A stretch of 64,000 nucleotides of DNA, taken from Phytohabitans suffuscus (GTDB lineage: Bacteria > Actinomycetota > Actinomycetes > Mycobacteriales > Micromonosporaceae). Each line of letters opens with the position of its first letter. Positions within the stretch are counted from its first letter, which is position 1. Shown one piece after another: positions 44,365-53,989 of this stretch. The stretch lies in assembly GCF_011764565.1 (NCBI RefSeq), contig NZ_AP022871.1, positions 1,488,001 through 1,552,000 of the forward strand. The letters are read 5' to 3'. Position numbers and translations under genes: made by a program. The notes beneath the pieces are model-generated. The model searched no databases. It was not told the origin of the DNA and saw nothing but the letters and a program-made list of their open reading frames with translations.

Positions 44365-45183
44365 ATGCCACGATTCCGTGCGATTGCCGGCGGGGTCGTG
44401 CTCGGCAGCGCACTGGCCGCCGTTCTCGCGCTGGCCGGCGTGGTCCACGTACGCGTGAACGGCGGTCACCGCCCCGCCCCGCCGAGCCCGTCCGCGCTGG
44501 CCGGGCCGCTCACCGCCACCCAGCCGGAGCTGTCCGGCGCGCTGCTGGAGGAGCGTGACCTGCCGGAGGGGTACCGGTCCGCGCCGGCCACCCACCCCGT
44601 CCCGGTCGGGGACGGCGGCCGTACCGGGGACTGCCGAGCGCTCTTCGAGCGTCCCTGGGACGTGGCCGGCGCCGGCGCGCGGGACCGGGCGGTCGGCGAC
44701 TACGCCGGGCGGCAACGCGCCTCGCTGCTGCGCCAGGCGCTGGCGATCTTCGAGCCGGGCGGCGCGGCGCGCGCGGTGGGCGACCTCCGCCGGGCGTCCG
44801 GCTCGTGCCCCGAGTTCGACGCCCGCCTGGAGGACGGGACCGCCGTCCGGGTCCAGCTCCGCGAGATGGCACTGCGGCCGGTCGGCGACGAGGCCTACGC
44901 GGTCAGGCTCACCGCCCGTCCGCTGGGCCGCCGCGACGCATCGGGTACGCGACACGGGTACCTGGCCGTCGGGCGCCTCGGCCCGGCGCTGTCGGTGCTG
45001 CACCACCTGGGTCCGGCGGGCTCGGCCGATCCGGGGCAGGTGGCGGCGATGCTCACCCGTGCGCTGCGCCGGGCGGCGGCGCTGCTCGTGCTCCCGGACG
45101 AGCGCCGTCTCACAGCGCATGAACGGTCCGGACTTGGGAAGATGGAGCCATGCCGACTCTGCGCCTCGCCCTCGCCCAGGTAA
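44365..45183 (+). CDS. Membrane-anchored secreted protein of unknown function
   Basis: 272 residues. One N-terminal hydrophobic segment (GGVVLGSALAAVLALAGVVHV) acts as anchor or signal peptide and is not followed by a lipobox cysteine. The rest is extracytoplasmic, with a cysteine pair (TGDCRALFER and GSCPEFDARL) that could form a disulfide. The size and plan resemble sensor-like extracellular domains of mycobacterial LpqN/PknH type, but I cannot confirm this. Its last 34 bases overlap nadE. Function unknown. Confidence 0.75.
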   Translation: MPRFRAIAGGVVLGSALAAVLALAGVVHVRVNGGHRPAPPSPSALAGPLTATQPELSGALLEERDLPEGYRSAPATHPVPVGDGGRTGDCRALFERPWDVAGAGARDRAVGDYAGRQRASLLRQALAIFEPGGAARAVGDLRRASGSCPEFDARLEDGTAVRVQLREMALRPVGDEAYAVRLTARPLGRRDASGTRHGYLAVGRLGPALSVLHHLGPAGSADPGQVAAMLTRALRRAAALLVLPDERRLTAHERSGLGKMEPCRLCASPSPR

Positions 45184-46907
45184 ACCCGACCGTCGGCGAC
45201 CTGTCCGGCAACGCGACGACGGTGCGCGGGTGGAGCCGGGCCGCGGCCGACGCGGGCGCCCAGCTCGTCGCGTTCCCGGAGATGATGCTGACCGGATACC
45301 CGGTGGAAGACCTGGTCTTCCGGGAGTCGTTCGTGGCCGCGTCCGGCGCGGCGCTGGAGCGGCTCGCCGCCGACCTGGCGGCTGACGGGCTCGGCGACCT
45401 GGCGGTGGTGGTCGGCTACCTCGACGCCGACGGGCCGGCCCGGATCAGCGCGAACGCCGAGCCCGACCGCGGGCCCCGCGACGCGCTCGCGCTGCTGCAC
45501 GGCGGCCGGGTGGCGGCCCGGTACTACAAGCACCACCTGCCCAACTACGGGGTGTTCGACGAAGACCGCTACTTCGTGCCCGGCGACTTCCTGACCGTGG
45601 TCCGGATCGCCGGCGTCGACGTGGCGCTCACCGTCTGCGAAGACATCTGGCAGGCCGGCGGGCCGTTCGCGATCGCCCGGGAGGCGCGCGTCGGCCTGGT
45701 CGTCAACATCAACGGCTCGCCGTACGAGCTGGACAAGAACGACGTGCGGCTCCCGCTGGTCGCCCGCCGGGCACGCGAGGCGGCCGCCCCGGTGGCGTAC
45801 GTGAACATGGTCGGCGGCCAGGACGAGCTGGTCTTCGACGGCGACTCGATGGTGGTGGCCGGCGACGGCTCGCTGCTGGCCCGCGCGCCGCAGTTCGCCG
45901 AGCACCTGCTGATCCACGACCTCGACCTGCCGGCCGCCGACCCGGACGCGCCCGAGGGCGACCTCGGCGAGATGAGCGTACGGCGGGTGGCGATCGACCC
46001 GGTGCGCCCCGCGCCCGCCACCACCGTCGAGGGCGGCGTCGCCAAGCGGGTCACCGACGAGGCCGAGGTGTGGCAGGCGCTCGTGCTCGGCCTGCGCGAC
46101 TACGTCGACAAGAACGCCTTCCGCTCGGTCGTCCTCGGCCTCTCCGGCGGCATCGACTCCTCGGTGGTGGCGGCGATCGCGGTCGACGCGCTCGGCCCGG
46201 AGCGGGTGGTCGGCGTCTCGATGCCCAGCCAGCACTCGTCGGAGCACTCCCGCGACGACGCGGCGGACCTCGCCAAGCGCACCGGCCTGGACTACCGGAT
46301 CGAGCCGATCCAGCCGATGGTCGACGCGTTCCTGGCCAACATGTCGCTGTCCGGCCTCGCGGTGGAAAACCTCCAGGCGCGCGTGCGCGGCGTCATCCTC
46401 ATGGCACTGTCCAACCAGGAGGGACACCTGGTGCTGACCACGGGCAACAAGAGCGAGCTCGCGGTCGGTTACTCCACTTTGTACGGTGACTCGGTCGGCG
46501 GCTTCAACCCGCTCAAGGACGTGCCCAAGACGATGGTGTGGATGCTCGCCCGCTGGCGCGACGCCGAAGCCGAGCGGCGCGGCACCGAGCCGCCCATCCC
46601 GGAGAACGCCATCAGCAAGCCGCCCAGCGCCGAGCTGCGCCCCGGCCAGCTCGACACCGACTCGCTGCCCGACTACAGCGAGCTGGACGCGATCCTGATG
46701 GGCTACGTCGACGGCGACAAGGGCCGCGACGACCTGGTCGCCGACGGCCACGACCCGGCCGTGGTCGACAAGGTGCTCCGGATGGTCGACCTGGCCGAGT
46801 ACAAGCGCCGCCAGTCCGCGCCGGGCACCAAGATCTCCATCAAGGCGTTCGGCCGCGACCGCCGCCTGCCCATCACGAACCGGTGGCGGGAGCCCTCCGA
46901 CCGGTAG
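45150..46907 (+). CDS. nadE: Glutamine-dependent NAD+ synthase
   Basis: 585 residues. The nitrilase-type glutaminase comes first: E in VAFPEMMLTGYPVEDLV, K in RYYKHHLPNYGVFDE and the nucleophile C in LTVCEDIW. The synthetase domain follows with the P-loop GLSGGIDSSVVAAI and TGNKSELAVGYSTLYGD. It converts nicotinic acid adenine dinucleotide to NAD+, using ammonia from glutamine. The gene starts inside the last codons of the upstream gene, which suggests linked transcription. Glutamine supply ties it loosely to the gln genes around it. Confidence 0.97.
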   Translation: MPTLRLALAQVNPTVGDLSGNATTVRGWSRAAADAGAQLVAFPEMMLTGYPVEDLVFRESFVAASGAALERLAADLAADGLGDLAVVVGYLDADGPARISANAEPDRGPRDALALLHGGRVAARYYKHHLPNYGVFDEDRYFVPGDFLTVVRIAGVDVALTVCEDIWQAGGPFAIAREARVGLVVNINGSPYELDKNDVRLPLVARRAREAAAPVAYVNMVGGQDELVFDGDSMVVAGDGSLLARAPQFAEHLLIHDLDLPAADPDAPEGDLGEMSVRRVAIDPVRPAPATTVEGGVAKRVTDEAEVWQALVLGLRDYVDKNAFRSVVLGLSGGIDSSVVAAIAVDALGPERVVGVSMPSQHSSEHSRDDAADLAKRTGLDYRIEPIQPMVDAFLANMSLSGLAVENLQARVRGVILMALSNQEGHLVLTTGNKSELAVGYSTLYGDSVGGFNPLKDVPKTMVWMLARWRDAEAERRGTEPPIPENAISKPPSAELRPGQLDTDSLPDYSELDAILMGYVDGDKGRDDLVADGHDPAVVDKVLRMVDLAEYKRRQSAPGTKISIKAFGRDRRLPITNRWREPSDR

Positions 46908-46933
46908 CATGGACGGATCGAGGGAGGTGATCC

Positions 46934-47509
46934 ATGACCGCCGTCCGTCCCAGGCCACGGCTGCGCGTGGACCTGCCCGTAGAGGAGCTGACGCTCGACG
47001 ACGTCACGGAGCTGGCCGCCGCCGACGAGCACGGCCATCGGTACGAGCTGATCGAAGGTAGCCTGCTCGTCATGGCTCCGGCCGACTACGACCACATGCG
47101 CGTGATCCTCCGGATCGCCATGTGGTTCGTCCGGCACGGCACCGACGAAGACCTGGTCCTGCCGACGCCGGGCCTTCGTATCAAAGGCCGCACCTCTGGC
47201 CGAAACCCTGACCTGATGGTCCTGCGCCGCAGGGTGTCCGGCGACACCGTCTGGGGTGAGCCCGAGGACGCCCTGCTGGTGGTCGAGGTCGTCTCCCCCG
47301 GGTCCCGTTCCGAGGACCGGATTCGTAAGCCGCTCGAATATGCCGAGGCGGGCATCCAGCACTTCTGGCGGATCGAGCGCGAGGACGGGCCCGCGACCGT
47401 GCACATGTTCGGGCTCGGCCTCAACGAGCGCGGCGAGCGTGCCTACGTCGGCCACCGGGCTGTGCTGCTCGAAGAGCTGCTCGCGGGGTCACCGCCCGCC
47501 CTCACGTAA
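46934..47509 (+). CDS. Uma2 family (DUF820) PD-(D/E)XK nuclease-like protein
   Basis: 191 residues; ATG 46934 has GAGGGAGGTGATCC in front. The Uma2 fold motif is visible: RYELIEGSLLVMAPADYDH, then GRNPDLMVLRR, LLVVEVVSPGSRSEDRIRK and the closing YAEAGIQHFWRIERE. The acidic residues of NPDL and VVEVVSP are the putative catalytic site of the restriction-endonuclease-like fold. Function in vivo is unknown. Uma2 genes are numerous in actinomycetes and may be mobile. It sits between nadE and panB. Confidence 0.9.
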   Translation: MTAVRPRPRLRVDLPVEELTLDDVTELAAADEHGHRYELIEGSLLVMAPADYDHMRVILRIAMWFVRHGTDEDLVLPTPGLRIKGRTSGRNPDLMVLRRRVSGDTVWGEPEDALLVVEVVSPGSRSEDRIRKPLEYAEAGIQHFWRIEREDGPATVHMFGLGLNERGERAYVGHRAVLLEELLAGSPPALT

Positions 47510-47620
47510 CGCGTGTGAAATCTTCCACTAACACCTGACGTGTCCAGCGGGCACGGTGGGACAGTTGGCTTCATGCACCCGGGGACCGCGTGTGCGGCCT
47601 CGAGGCGAGAGGAGACGACG

Positions 47621-48451
47621 ATGTCCGAGCCGACCCTGTACGGCGGCCCAGCCACCCGGCGCGTCCGCACGCGCGACCTGATCGCGGCGAAGCAGCGCGG
47701 CGAGCGGTGGCCGATGCTCACCTCGTACGACCAGTACACCGCCGGCATCTTCGACGAGGCCGGCATCCCGGTGCTGCTCGTCGGCGACTCCGCGGCAAAC
47801 AACGTGTTCGGTTACGAGACGACCGTCCCGGTCACCGTCGACGACCTGCTCCCGCTGGTCCGCGCCGTGGTGCGCGCCACGAAGCGCACGCTGGTCGTCG
47901 CCGACCTGCCGTTCGGCTCGTACGAGGAGGGCCCCACCCAGGCCCTGCGCACCGCCGTCCGGTTCATGAAGGAGGGCGGCGCCCACGCGGTCAAGCTGGA
48001 GGGCGGCCGCCGCGTGGCCGAGCAGATCGCGGCGATCACCGGCGCCGGCATCCCGGTGATGGCGCACGTGGGCTTCACCCCGCAGAGCGAGCACGCGATC
48101 GGCGGTTACCGCGTGCAGGGCCGCGGCGACGCGGCGGAAGACGTGGTGGCCGACGCCCACGCGGTGGCCGAGGCGGGCGCGTTCGCGGTGGTGCTGGAGA
48201 TGGTGACCAGCGAGGTCGCCAAGCGCATCACGCACGACCTCCCCATCCCGACGGTGGGCATCGGCGCCGGCCCGGACACCGACGCCCAGGTGCTGGTCTG
48301 GCAGGACATGGCCGGCCTGCGCACCGGCAAGGGCCCCCGCTTCGTCAAGCGCTACGCCGACCTGGCCGGCGTCCTGACCGACGCCACGAAGCGCTTCGCC
48401 GACGAGGTCCGCGGTGGCGAGTTCCCCGGCCCCGAGCACGCGTTCCACTAG
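47621..48451 (+). CDS. panB: 3-methyl-2-oxobutanoate hydroxymethyltransferase
   Basis: 276 residues; ATG 47621 behind GAGAGGAGACGACG. First step of pantothenate synthesis: transfers a hydroxymethyl group from methylene-tetrahydrofolate to alpha-ketoisovalerate. Family motifs: [68 protein letters not shown] and [19 protein letters not shown]. All metal- and substrate-binding positions look intact. A 12-bp hairpin follows the gene. Confidence 0.97.
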   Translation: MSEPTLYGGPATRRVRTRDLIAAKQRGERWPMLTSYDQYTAGIFDEAGIPVLLVGDSAANNVFGYETTVPVTVDDLLPLVRAVVRATKRTLVVADLPFGSYEEGPTQALRTAVRFMKEGGAHAVKLEGGRRVAEQIAAITGAGIPVMAHVGFTPQSEHAIGGYRVQGRGDAAEDVVADAHAVAEAGAFAVVLEMVTSEVAKRITHDLPIPTVGIGAGPDTDAQVLVWQDMAGLRTGKGPRFVKRYADLAGVLTDATKRFADEVRGGEFPGPEHAFH

Positions 48452-48464
48452 TCAGATCGCCTCG

Positions 48465-48496
48465 CTGACGGCCGCCGGCGCACCGGCGGCCGTCGA
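48465..48496. terminator. Hairpin after panB
   Basis: GACGGCCGCCGG-CGCA-CCGGCGGCCGTC is a 12-bp perfect stem with a 4-nt loop, 16 bases after the panB stop and 13 bases from the end of the opposing small gene. There is no T-run, which is usual for actinobacterial terminators. Confidence 0.75.
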
Positions 48497-48506
48497 CGGG
48501 CCGGGC

Positions 48507-48689
48507 TCAGTTTCCGACGCCGAGGCTGGACATGAACGCGGTGCACCCCTTCGCCTCGGCGACTCGACGCAACGCCTCCGCACGGTCACCGGACTCGTCG
48601 AGCGGTTGCGGGCCGCGAGCGCCGACTTCCGCCGGCTCTGGGCCGAGGCGGCTGGAGCTGCTGCTGGTGCTCGGCGTCGAGGAGTTCAC
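48507..48689 (-). CDS. Small serine-rich protein coupled to the RNB gene
   Basis: 60 residues. Its GTG (48689) overlaps the TGA of the RNB ribonuclease gene in GTGA, a typical coupling arrangement. The first third is an S/T/P-rich tract (NSSTPSTSSSSSRLG), the rest a short helix (DRAEALRRVAEAKG) and a C-terminal CTAFMSSLGVGN. No family recognised. The overlap is the main support; it could also be a chance frame. Confidence 0.4.
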   Translation of the reverse strand: MNSSTPSTSSSSSRLGPEPAEVGARGPQPLDESGDRAEALRRVAEAKGCTAFMSSLGVGN

Positions 48690-50101
48690 CCCGCGTGGGT
48701 GAAGAGGATGCGGCGCTGCCCCGGGTCGGCCGCCACCAGGCGGGCGCGGATGCGCTCGCCGAGCGGGAGGTCCCCTTCGCAGCGGGCGCGTACCGGCGGC
48801 TCGTCCAGCGCGATCATCCCGCCGGGCACGCGCTTGGGGCGGTCGTCGAGGTCGAGCACCGCGGCGTCGAACTCCTCGCCCACCCGGCCGGCGAGCAGCA
48901 CCGCCTCGGTGAGGTCCACGGCGGCCCGCTCGGCGGTGGACGCGACGCGGTCGGTGCCGGACATCACCTCGGGCAGCCTGGGCAACGCGACGCCGGCCCA
49001 GTCGGGCACCGGCTCGCCGCCGAAGAGGGCGAGACACACCTCGGTCGCGTACCGGTCGGCCAGGCGCCGCAGCGGGGCGGTCACGTGCGCGTACGGCGCC
49101 GCCACCGCACCGTGCCCCGGATCGTCCGGCACCTTCCCGTCGAACGCGGTGTAGCCGGCGCCGCGCATCAGCTCGGCGGCGTGGTCCAGAAACGCGGCGG
49201 CCCGGGGCTGCGCCGGGTCGACGCCGGCCACCACGCGCCCCACCGGCGCGCCGTCCGGCCACGCCACGTCCAGCGCGGTCGCCGCCGCGCGTAGCTTCGC
49301 GATCGACTGCTCGCGCGGCGCGGGCATGGTGCGCAGCAAGCCGATACCGCCGTCGAGCATCACGCGCGCGGCGGCCATCCCGGTGAGCAGCGAGATCTGC
49401 GCGTTGAACTCCTCGACCGGGTGCGGCGCGCGGAGCACCAGCCGCCACCCCGTGCCGTCCGGTTCGATGTCCTGCTCGGGCAGTGGGAGGTTGATCGCGC
49501 CGCGGTCGAAGCCGCGCTCGACGAGGAGCGCGCCGAGCCCGGGCAGCGCGGCGATCGGCTCGGGGAGCCGGCCCGCGTCGGCGTCGGCCTGCACGCCCGC
49601 GTAGTCGAGCTTGGCCCGGCTGCGCACCCGGGCGCGTTCGAGGTGTACGGACGTGGTGTCGCCCGAGGAGTCGAGGTCGATGGTCCACACGACCGCCGCC
49701 CGCTCCTGGTCCGGCAGGAGGCTCACCGCGCCCTCGCTCAGCGCGACGGGGTGCAGCGGCACCTTGCTGTCCGGGAGGTAGACGGTCTGCCCGCGGCGCC
49801 AGGTCTCCGCTTCGAGCTCACCGCCGGGGCGTACGTACGCCGCGACGTCGGCGATCGCGTAGTGCACCCGGTAGCCGCCCGCACGGCGCCCGATCCACAT
49901 GGCCTGGTCGAGGTCGCGCGAGGTGGGCGGGTCGATCGTGACGAACGGGATGTCTGTGCGGTCGGTGGCCGGAAGTGCGGTGCGGGACGCCGCCTCGTCG
50001 GCCTCGCGCTGCGCCGCGGGCGGGAACGCCTCAGGCAGTTCCAACTCGCGGCGCAGCTCACCGAAGTCGATGCGGGGTGCGAGGACGCGTCGAATAACCA
50101 C
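48686..50101 (-). CDS. RNB-domain exoribonuclease (RNase II/R family)
   Basis: 471 residues. The RNB catalytic core begins IPFVTIDPPTSRDLDQAMWI, with the metal-binding aspartates of the DPP-RDLDQA motif, followed by YRVHYAIADVAAYV and YLPDSKVPLHPVALSEGAVSLLP. The later AHVTAPLRRLADRYATEVCLA motif contains the conserved Arg pair. Length is short compared with RNase R because the cold-shock and S1 domains are missing, as is normal for the actinobacterial form. It degrades RNA 3' to 5'. The gene lies on its own strand run with the histone-like gene upstream. Confidence 0.92.
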   Translation of the reverse strand: MVIRRVLAPRIDFGELRRELELPEAFPPAAQREADEAASRTALPATDRTDIPFVTIDPPTSRDLDQAMWIGRRAGGYRVHYAIADVAAYVRPGGELEAETWRRGQTVYLPDSKVPLHPVALSEGAVSLLPDQERAAVVWTIDLDSSGDTTSVHLERARVRSRAKLDYAGVQADADAGRLPEPIAALPGLGALLVERGFDRGAINLPLPEQDIEPDGTGWRLVLRAPHPVEEFNAQISLLTGMAAARVMLDGGIGLLRTMPAPREQSIAKLRAAATALDVAWPDGAPVGRVVAGVDPAQPRAAAFLDHAAELMRGAGYTAFDGKVPDDPGHGAVAAPYAHVTAPLRRLADRYATEVCLALFGGEPVPDWAGVALPRLPEVMSGTDRVASTAERAAVDLTEAVLLAGRVGEEFDAAVLDLDDRPKRVPGGMIALDEPPVRARCEGDLPLGERIRARLVAADPGQRRILFTHAG

Positions 50102-50144
50102 GCGGTCATTCTTACCGGACGCGCAGCACCCCGCAGTACTAGGC

Positions 50145-50858
50145 CTAGCGGGTGGTGCGGGTGGTCGTCTTGCGGGCGGTGGCCTTGCGCGCGGGCGCCT
50201 TCTTGGCCGCCGTGGTGGTGCGCTTGGCCGCGGTGCTCTTCGCCGCCGTCGTCGTCTTCTTGGCGGCCGTCTTCTTGGCCGGAGTCGCCTTCGCCGTCGT
50301 CGTCTTCTTCGCGGCGGTCTTGCGCGCGGTGGTGGTCTTCGCGGCAGCGGTCTTCCGCGGCGTCGTCGACTTCGCGGCCGCCGTCTTCTTGGCGGTCGTC
50401 GACTTCGCGGCGGTCGTCTTCTTCGCCGCCGTCGACTTGGCCGCGGTCGTCTTCTTCGCCGCCGCCGTCTTCTTCGCCGCCGCCTTGCGCGCGGTGGTGC
50501 TCTTGGTCGCGGTGGCCTTCTTGGCGGGAGCCTTCTTCGCCGCGGTTCTCGTCGCCGGAGCGGTCTTCTTGGCGGCCGCTTTCTTGGCGGTCGTGGTCTT
50601 CTTGGCGGCGGCCGGCTTACGCGCGGTCGTCGCCTTCGTCGCCGAGGCCTTCTTCGCCGCGGCGGTGGTCTTCTTGGCGGGAGCCTTCCTCGCCGTCGCC
50701 TTGCTCGTGACGGTCTTGCGCGCGGTGGTCGCCGCGGTCGCCGGCACTGCCGCCTTGACCTCGTCTGCCACCGGCGCCGCCTCAGGCGTCGCCGTGCTGT
50801 TCTTGGCAGCCGCGCGTTTCGCGGCCGTTGTGCTGGTGGCCTTCTTCGCTACGGCCAT
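50145..50858 (-). CDS. Histone H1-like Ala/Lys/Thr-rich DNA-binding protein
   Basis: 237 residues; ATG 50858 with GGAGGAGAAAGAG in front. Almost the whole protein is built of irregular repeats of K-K/T/A-T-A-A-K (such as KKTTAAKSTAAKKTTAAK), with no acidic residue after residue 33. Such sequences match the C-terminal arm of eukaryotic H1 and of actinobacterial HupB-type proteins, here without an N-terminal HU fold. It should bind DNA or RNA non-specifically and condense nucleoid. The low-complexity repeats make copy number unstable. Confidence 0.88.
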   Translation of the reverse strand: MAVAKKATSTTAAKRAAAKNSTATPEAAPVADEVKAAVPATAATTARKTVTSKATARKAPAKKTTAAAKKASATKATTARKPAAAKKTTTAKKAAAKKTAPATRTAAKKAPAKKATATKSTTARKAAAKKTAAAKKTTAAKSTAAKKTTAAKSTTAKKTAAAKSTTPRKTAAAKTTTARKTAAKKTTTAKATPAKKTAAKKTTTAAKSTAAKRTTTAAKKAPARKATARKTTTRTTR

Positions 50859-50926
50859 CTCTTTCTCCTCCTTGCGTTTGCGATCCTCGCCCGGCTCGAC
50901 GGCCGTGCGCAGCGGAACCGAGTCGA

Positions 50927-51130
50927 TTACTCGTCCTCACCCGTCCAGCGGGCGTCTTCCTCATCCCACTTCTCATTGCGCTCACGCACCTGCTCGAGCG
51001 CACGCTCCGCTTCCTGCGCGGATCCGTACGGTCCGAGCGTGTACTTGGCCGGGCACGAGTTGGAGTCGTCCTCGACGCGGTGATGGCGCACACACCAGTA
51101 GTACCGTGCGCCACTTCCGCTGTTAGTCAT
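50927..51130 (-). CDS. Small conserved actinobacterial protein
   Basis: 67 residues from ATG 51130 (MTNSGSGARYYWCVRHHRVE). The start is rich in aromatic residues, with two cysteines (YYWCVRHHRVE and DSNSCPAKYTLGPY) spaced like a metal or disulfide site. The second half is a highly acidic helix (AERALEQVRERNEKWDEEDARW). The K-YTLGPY-S-EA pattern is reminiscent of SPOR-like small domains. I recognise it as a commonly seen actinobacterial hypothetical, with no known role. An upstream extension is not supported. Confidence 0.8.
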   Translation of the reverse strand: MTNSGSGARYYWCVRHHRVEDDSNSCPAKYTLGPYGSAQEAERALEQVRERNEKWDEEDARWTGEDE

Positions 51131-51418
51131 GGGATCACTGTGCACCGCAAACCGAACAAGCGCCACCTTTTCCGCAGAAAAATCGGCCGCGCCTCCACAA
51201 TAGACCAGGTCGGCTGACAACGGTACGCGGCTCACCGCGCGTCGCGATTCGAAGAGAAAGCCTTATTCGATAAGGGATTTATTCGCATCAGCGCAAGGAC
51301 CTCCCCACGGTGGCGCCCGTGACCGCGTCCCAAAAAATTCTTGTGCGCGGACACCCGCGTGGCGTACCCGAACCTCCACTGTGGGCCGCATTGCGGGCCA
51401 CACACGAAGAGGGTGAGA
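51131..51418. other. 288-bp non-coding region next to rnpB
   Basis: No gene seen. The middle part is A/T-rich for this genome and contains the short palindrome CCTTATTCGATAAGG at about 51260-51275. Close to the 3' end of rnpB, GTGGGCCGCA and TGCGGGCCAC (51381-51406) form a near-perfect hairpin that may end the rnpB transcript. Confidence 0.5.
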
Positions 51419-51841
<423 letters not shown>

Positions 51842-51866
51842 GTCAATCGTACTAGCCTCGGTAGCG

Positions 51867-52619
51867 ATGGATCTGCCAGGAACGGCACTGCTCGCCGTGG
51901 CCGGGCTCGGCGCCGGGACGGTGAACGCCATCGCGGGCGGCGGCTCGCTCATCACGTTCCCCGCGCTCATCGCGGCGGGGCTCGCGCCCGTGCCGGCCAA
52001 CGTGACGAACTCGGTGGCGGTCAGCCCCGGGTACGTCGGGAGCGTGGTCGGCAGCCGCGCCGACCTGCCGCGCGAACGGGTACGCGCGCTCGTGCCGATC
52101 GCCGTGCTGGGCGGCTTCGCGGGGTGCGCGCTGCTGCTCGCCACGCCACAGCGCGCGTTCGAGGTCGTGGTGCCGTTCCTGGTGCTCGGCGCGGCGGCCG
52201 TGCTCGCGTTCCAGGACCGCCTGCGGCGCCTCGTCGGTCACCCCCGTCACATGGCCCCGCGCCGTCACACCGCCGCGCTGTACGCGCTGACGGCGGCCGG
52301 CGGGGTGTACGGCGGGTACTTCGGTGCCGCGCTCGGGGTGATGCTCGTCGCCGGGCTCGCGCTGCTGCTCGACGAACGGCTCGCCCGCATCAACGCGCTC
52401 AAGAACCTGCTCTCCGCGGTCATCGGCGCGGCCACCGTCGTCGCGTACGCGGCCTTCGGCCCGGTCGACTGGGTGGGCGTGGCGGTCATCGCGCCGGCCA
52501 CCCTGCTCGGCGGCTACGCCGGCTCGCGGCTGGCCCGCCGCCTGCCGAGCGCGGTGCTGAAGGCGGTCATCGTGACCGTCGCCACGGTGGTGGGCCTGGT
52601 GCTGCTGTGGCGCGTGTAG
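51867..52619 (+). CDS. TauE/SafE family sulfite/sulfonate exporter-like permease
   Basis: 250 residues with about seven or eight hydrophobic helices. The TauE/SafE hallmark appears twice: GAGTVNAIAGGGSLITFPAL near the start and GGVYGGYFGAALGVMLVAGL in the middle, the two halves being related by duplication. The ANVTNSVAVSPGYVGSVVG loop and the GSRLARRLPSAVLKAVIVTV end are usual. The transported anion (sulfite, sulfonate or acetate) is not known. It starts 25 bases from the 5' end of rnpB, on the opposite strand. Confidence 0.92.
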   Translation: MDLPGTALLAVAGLGAGTVNAIAGGGSLITFPALIAAGLAPVPANVTNSVAVSPGYVGSVVGSRADLPRERVRALVPIAVLGGFAGCALLLATPQRAFEVVVPFLVLGAAAVLAFQDRLRRLVGHPRHMAPRRHTAALYALTAAGGVYGGYFGAALGVMLVAGLALLLDERLARINALKNLLSAVIGAATVVAYAAFGPVDWVGVAVIAPATLLGGYAGSRLARRLPSAVLKAVIVTVATVVGLVLLWRV

Positions 52620-52657
52620 CCGGCGCCGCGCGTCCTTTCCTGAGCCTGACCGCTCGC

Positions 52658-53868
52658 TCAGGCGAGGTGGGCGGTCTCGTTCACCATCCGGACCGCGACG
52701 CCGCCGTCCGCCCACATGTCCACGATGGACAGGCCGGCCGGGTCGAGGTAGAGCCGGTGCAGGAACGCGTCGCCGGCGGCGAGCGCGTCGCGCAGCAGGA
52801 TCTTCAACGGCGAGACGTGCGAGACCACCACGAGCGTGCTCTCCGGGTATCCCTTGTGCAGCGTCGCCACCACGCGGCGGACCCGGGTCGCCACCGCGCG
52901 GAACGACTCGCCGCCCGGCGGTGCCTCCTCAGTGGAGCCCAGCCATGCGTCCATCTCGTCCGGCCACTGTGCACGGACCTCGCTGAAGGTCCGGCCCTCC
53001 CACTCGCCGAAGTCGCACTCGACGAGATCCGGCTCCACCTCCACCGGTACCTCGCCGCCGAGCGTGCCGGCGATGACCTCGGCGGTGCGCATACACCGCA
53101 CCAGCGGTGAGGTGACGATGGCGGCGACGGTGGGCGCGAGCGCCTTCACCCGCGCGGCGGTAGCCCGCGCCTGCGCCAGCCCGGTGTCGGAAAGCGGGAC
53201 GTCCCCACGCCCCGAGTAGCGGCGCTGCGCGGTGAACGCGGTCGCGCCGTGGCGCACGAGCAGCAGGCGGGTGGGGGTGGCCGACGGCGGCTCCCAGGAC
53301 GGCCTCGGCTGGCCGCGCTCGCCGGAGGCCCCGGACAGCCGGCGCGCGCCCTGCTCGGGCCGGAGCTTGCCGGCCACGGGCCGGACGCCACCGGTGGCGG
53401 GCTGCGCCTTTCCCGCCGCCTCACCCCGCCCCGCGCGCCCGAGGCGAGGCCGGCGGCCTCGTCCATCGCCCGGTTGGCGAGCGCGTCGGCGTGCTTGTTG
53501 CGCTCGCGCGGCACCCACACGTACGTGACGAGGTCGAAGCGGCGCATGAGCGTGGCCGCCTGCGCGGCGAGCGGGCGCAGGCCCGGGTTCTTTATCTGCC
53601 AGCGGCCGGACATCTGCTCCACGACGAGCTTGGAGTCCATGCGCACCTCGACCTCGGAGGCGCCGAGGTCCGCGGCGGCGCGCAGCCCGGCGAGCAGGCC
53701 CGAGTACTCGGCGACGTTGTTGGTCGCGATCCCCAGCGCCTCGGCGCGCTCGGCGAGCACCTCGCTGGAGTTGGCGTCGCGCACCACCGCCCCGTATCCG
53801 GCCGGCCCGGGGTTGCCCCGCGCTCCCCCATCCGCCTCGACAACCACACGCAACGCGCTCACTGTCAC
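52658..53868 (-). CDS. Bifunctional RNase H / acid phosphatase, frameshifted as sequenced
   Basis: The N-terminal RNase HI domain is in the frame from GTG 53868: VVVEADGGARGNPGPAGYGA, TNNVAEYSGLLAGL, VRMDSKLVVEQMSG, and the Asp of NKHADALANRAMD. The C-terminal histidine phosphatase is in another frame, ending at 52658: TRLLLVRHGATAFT, then SHVSPLK. Actinomycetes have this as one protein (Rv2228c-type, with phosphatase activity on alpha-ribazole phosphate or other phosphates). In the linker at 53436-53442 the G run of GGCGGGGTGAGG needs one extra G to join both frames (ARGGGEAAGKAQ). Confidence 0.88.
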
Positions 53869-53989
53869 TGTGTCTCCTGGCTCGCTCGCTCGTGCGGCGC
53901 TGAAGGCGACGTCTTCCCTCGCGGCCCCGAAACCCCGACTACGTCGGCGGGACCACTCAGTCCAGACGCCGCCGCGCCAACTCGCTCGC

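Noticed and set aside
48460-48690. Plus-strand frame resembling the end of an MmyB-like regulator (LVERLRAASADFRRLW)
   Set aside because: The similarity is short, there is no HTH upstream, and the minus-strand frame with a GTGA overlap explains the same DNA equally well.
50152-51126. A 324-codon hydrophobic plus-strand frame that looks like a membrane protein
   Set aside because: It is the reverse complement of the Lys/Ala-rich H1-like gene; lysine codons AAG read as CTT (Leu) and GCC as GGC on the other strand, which mimics a membrane protein.
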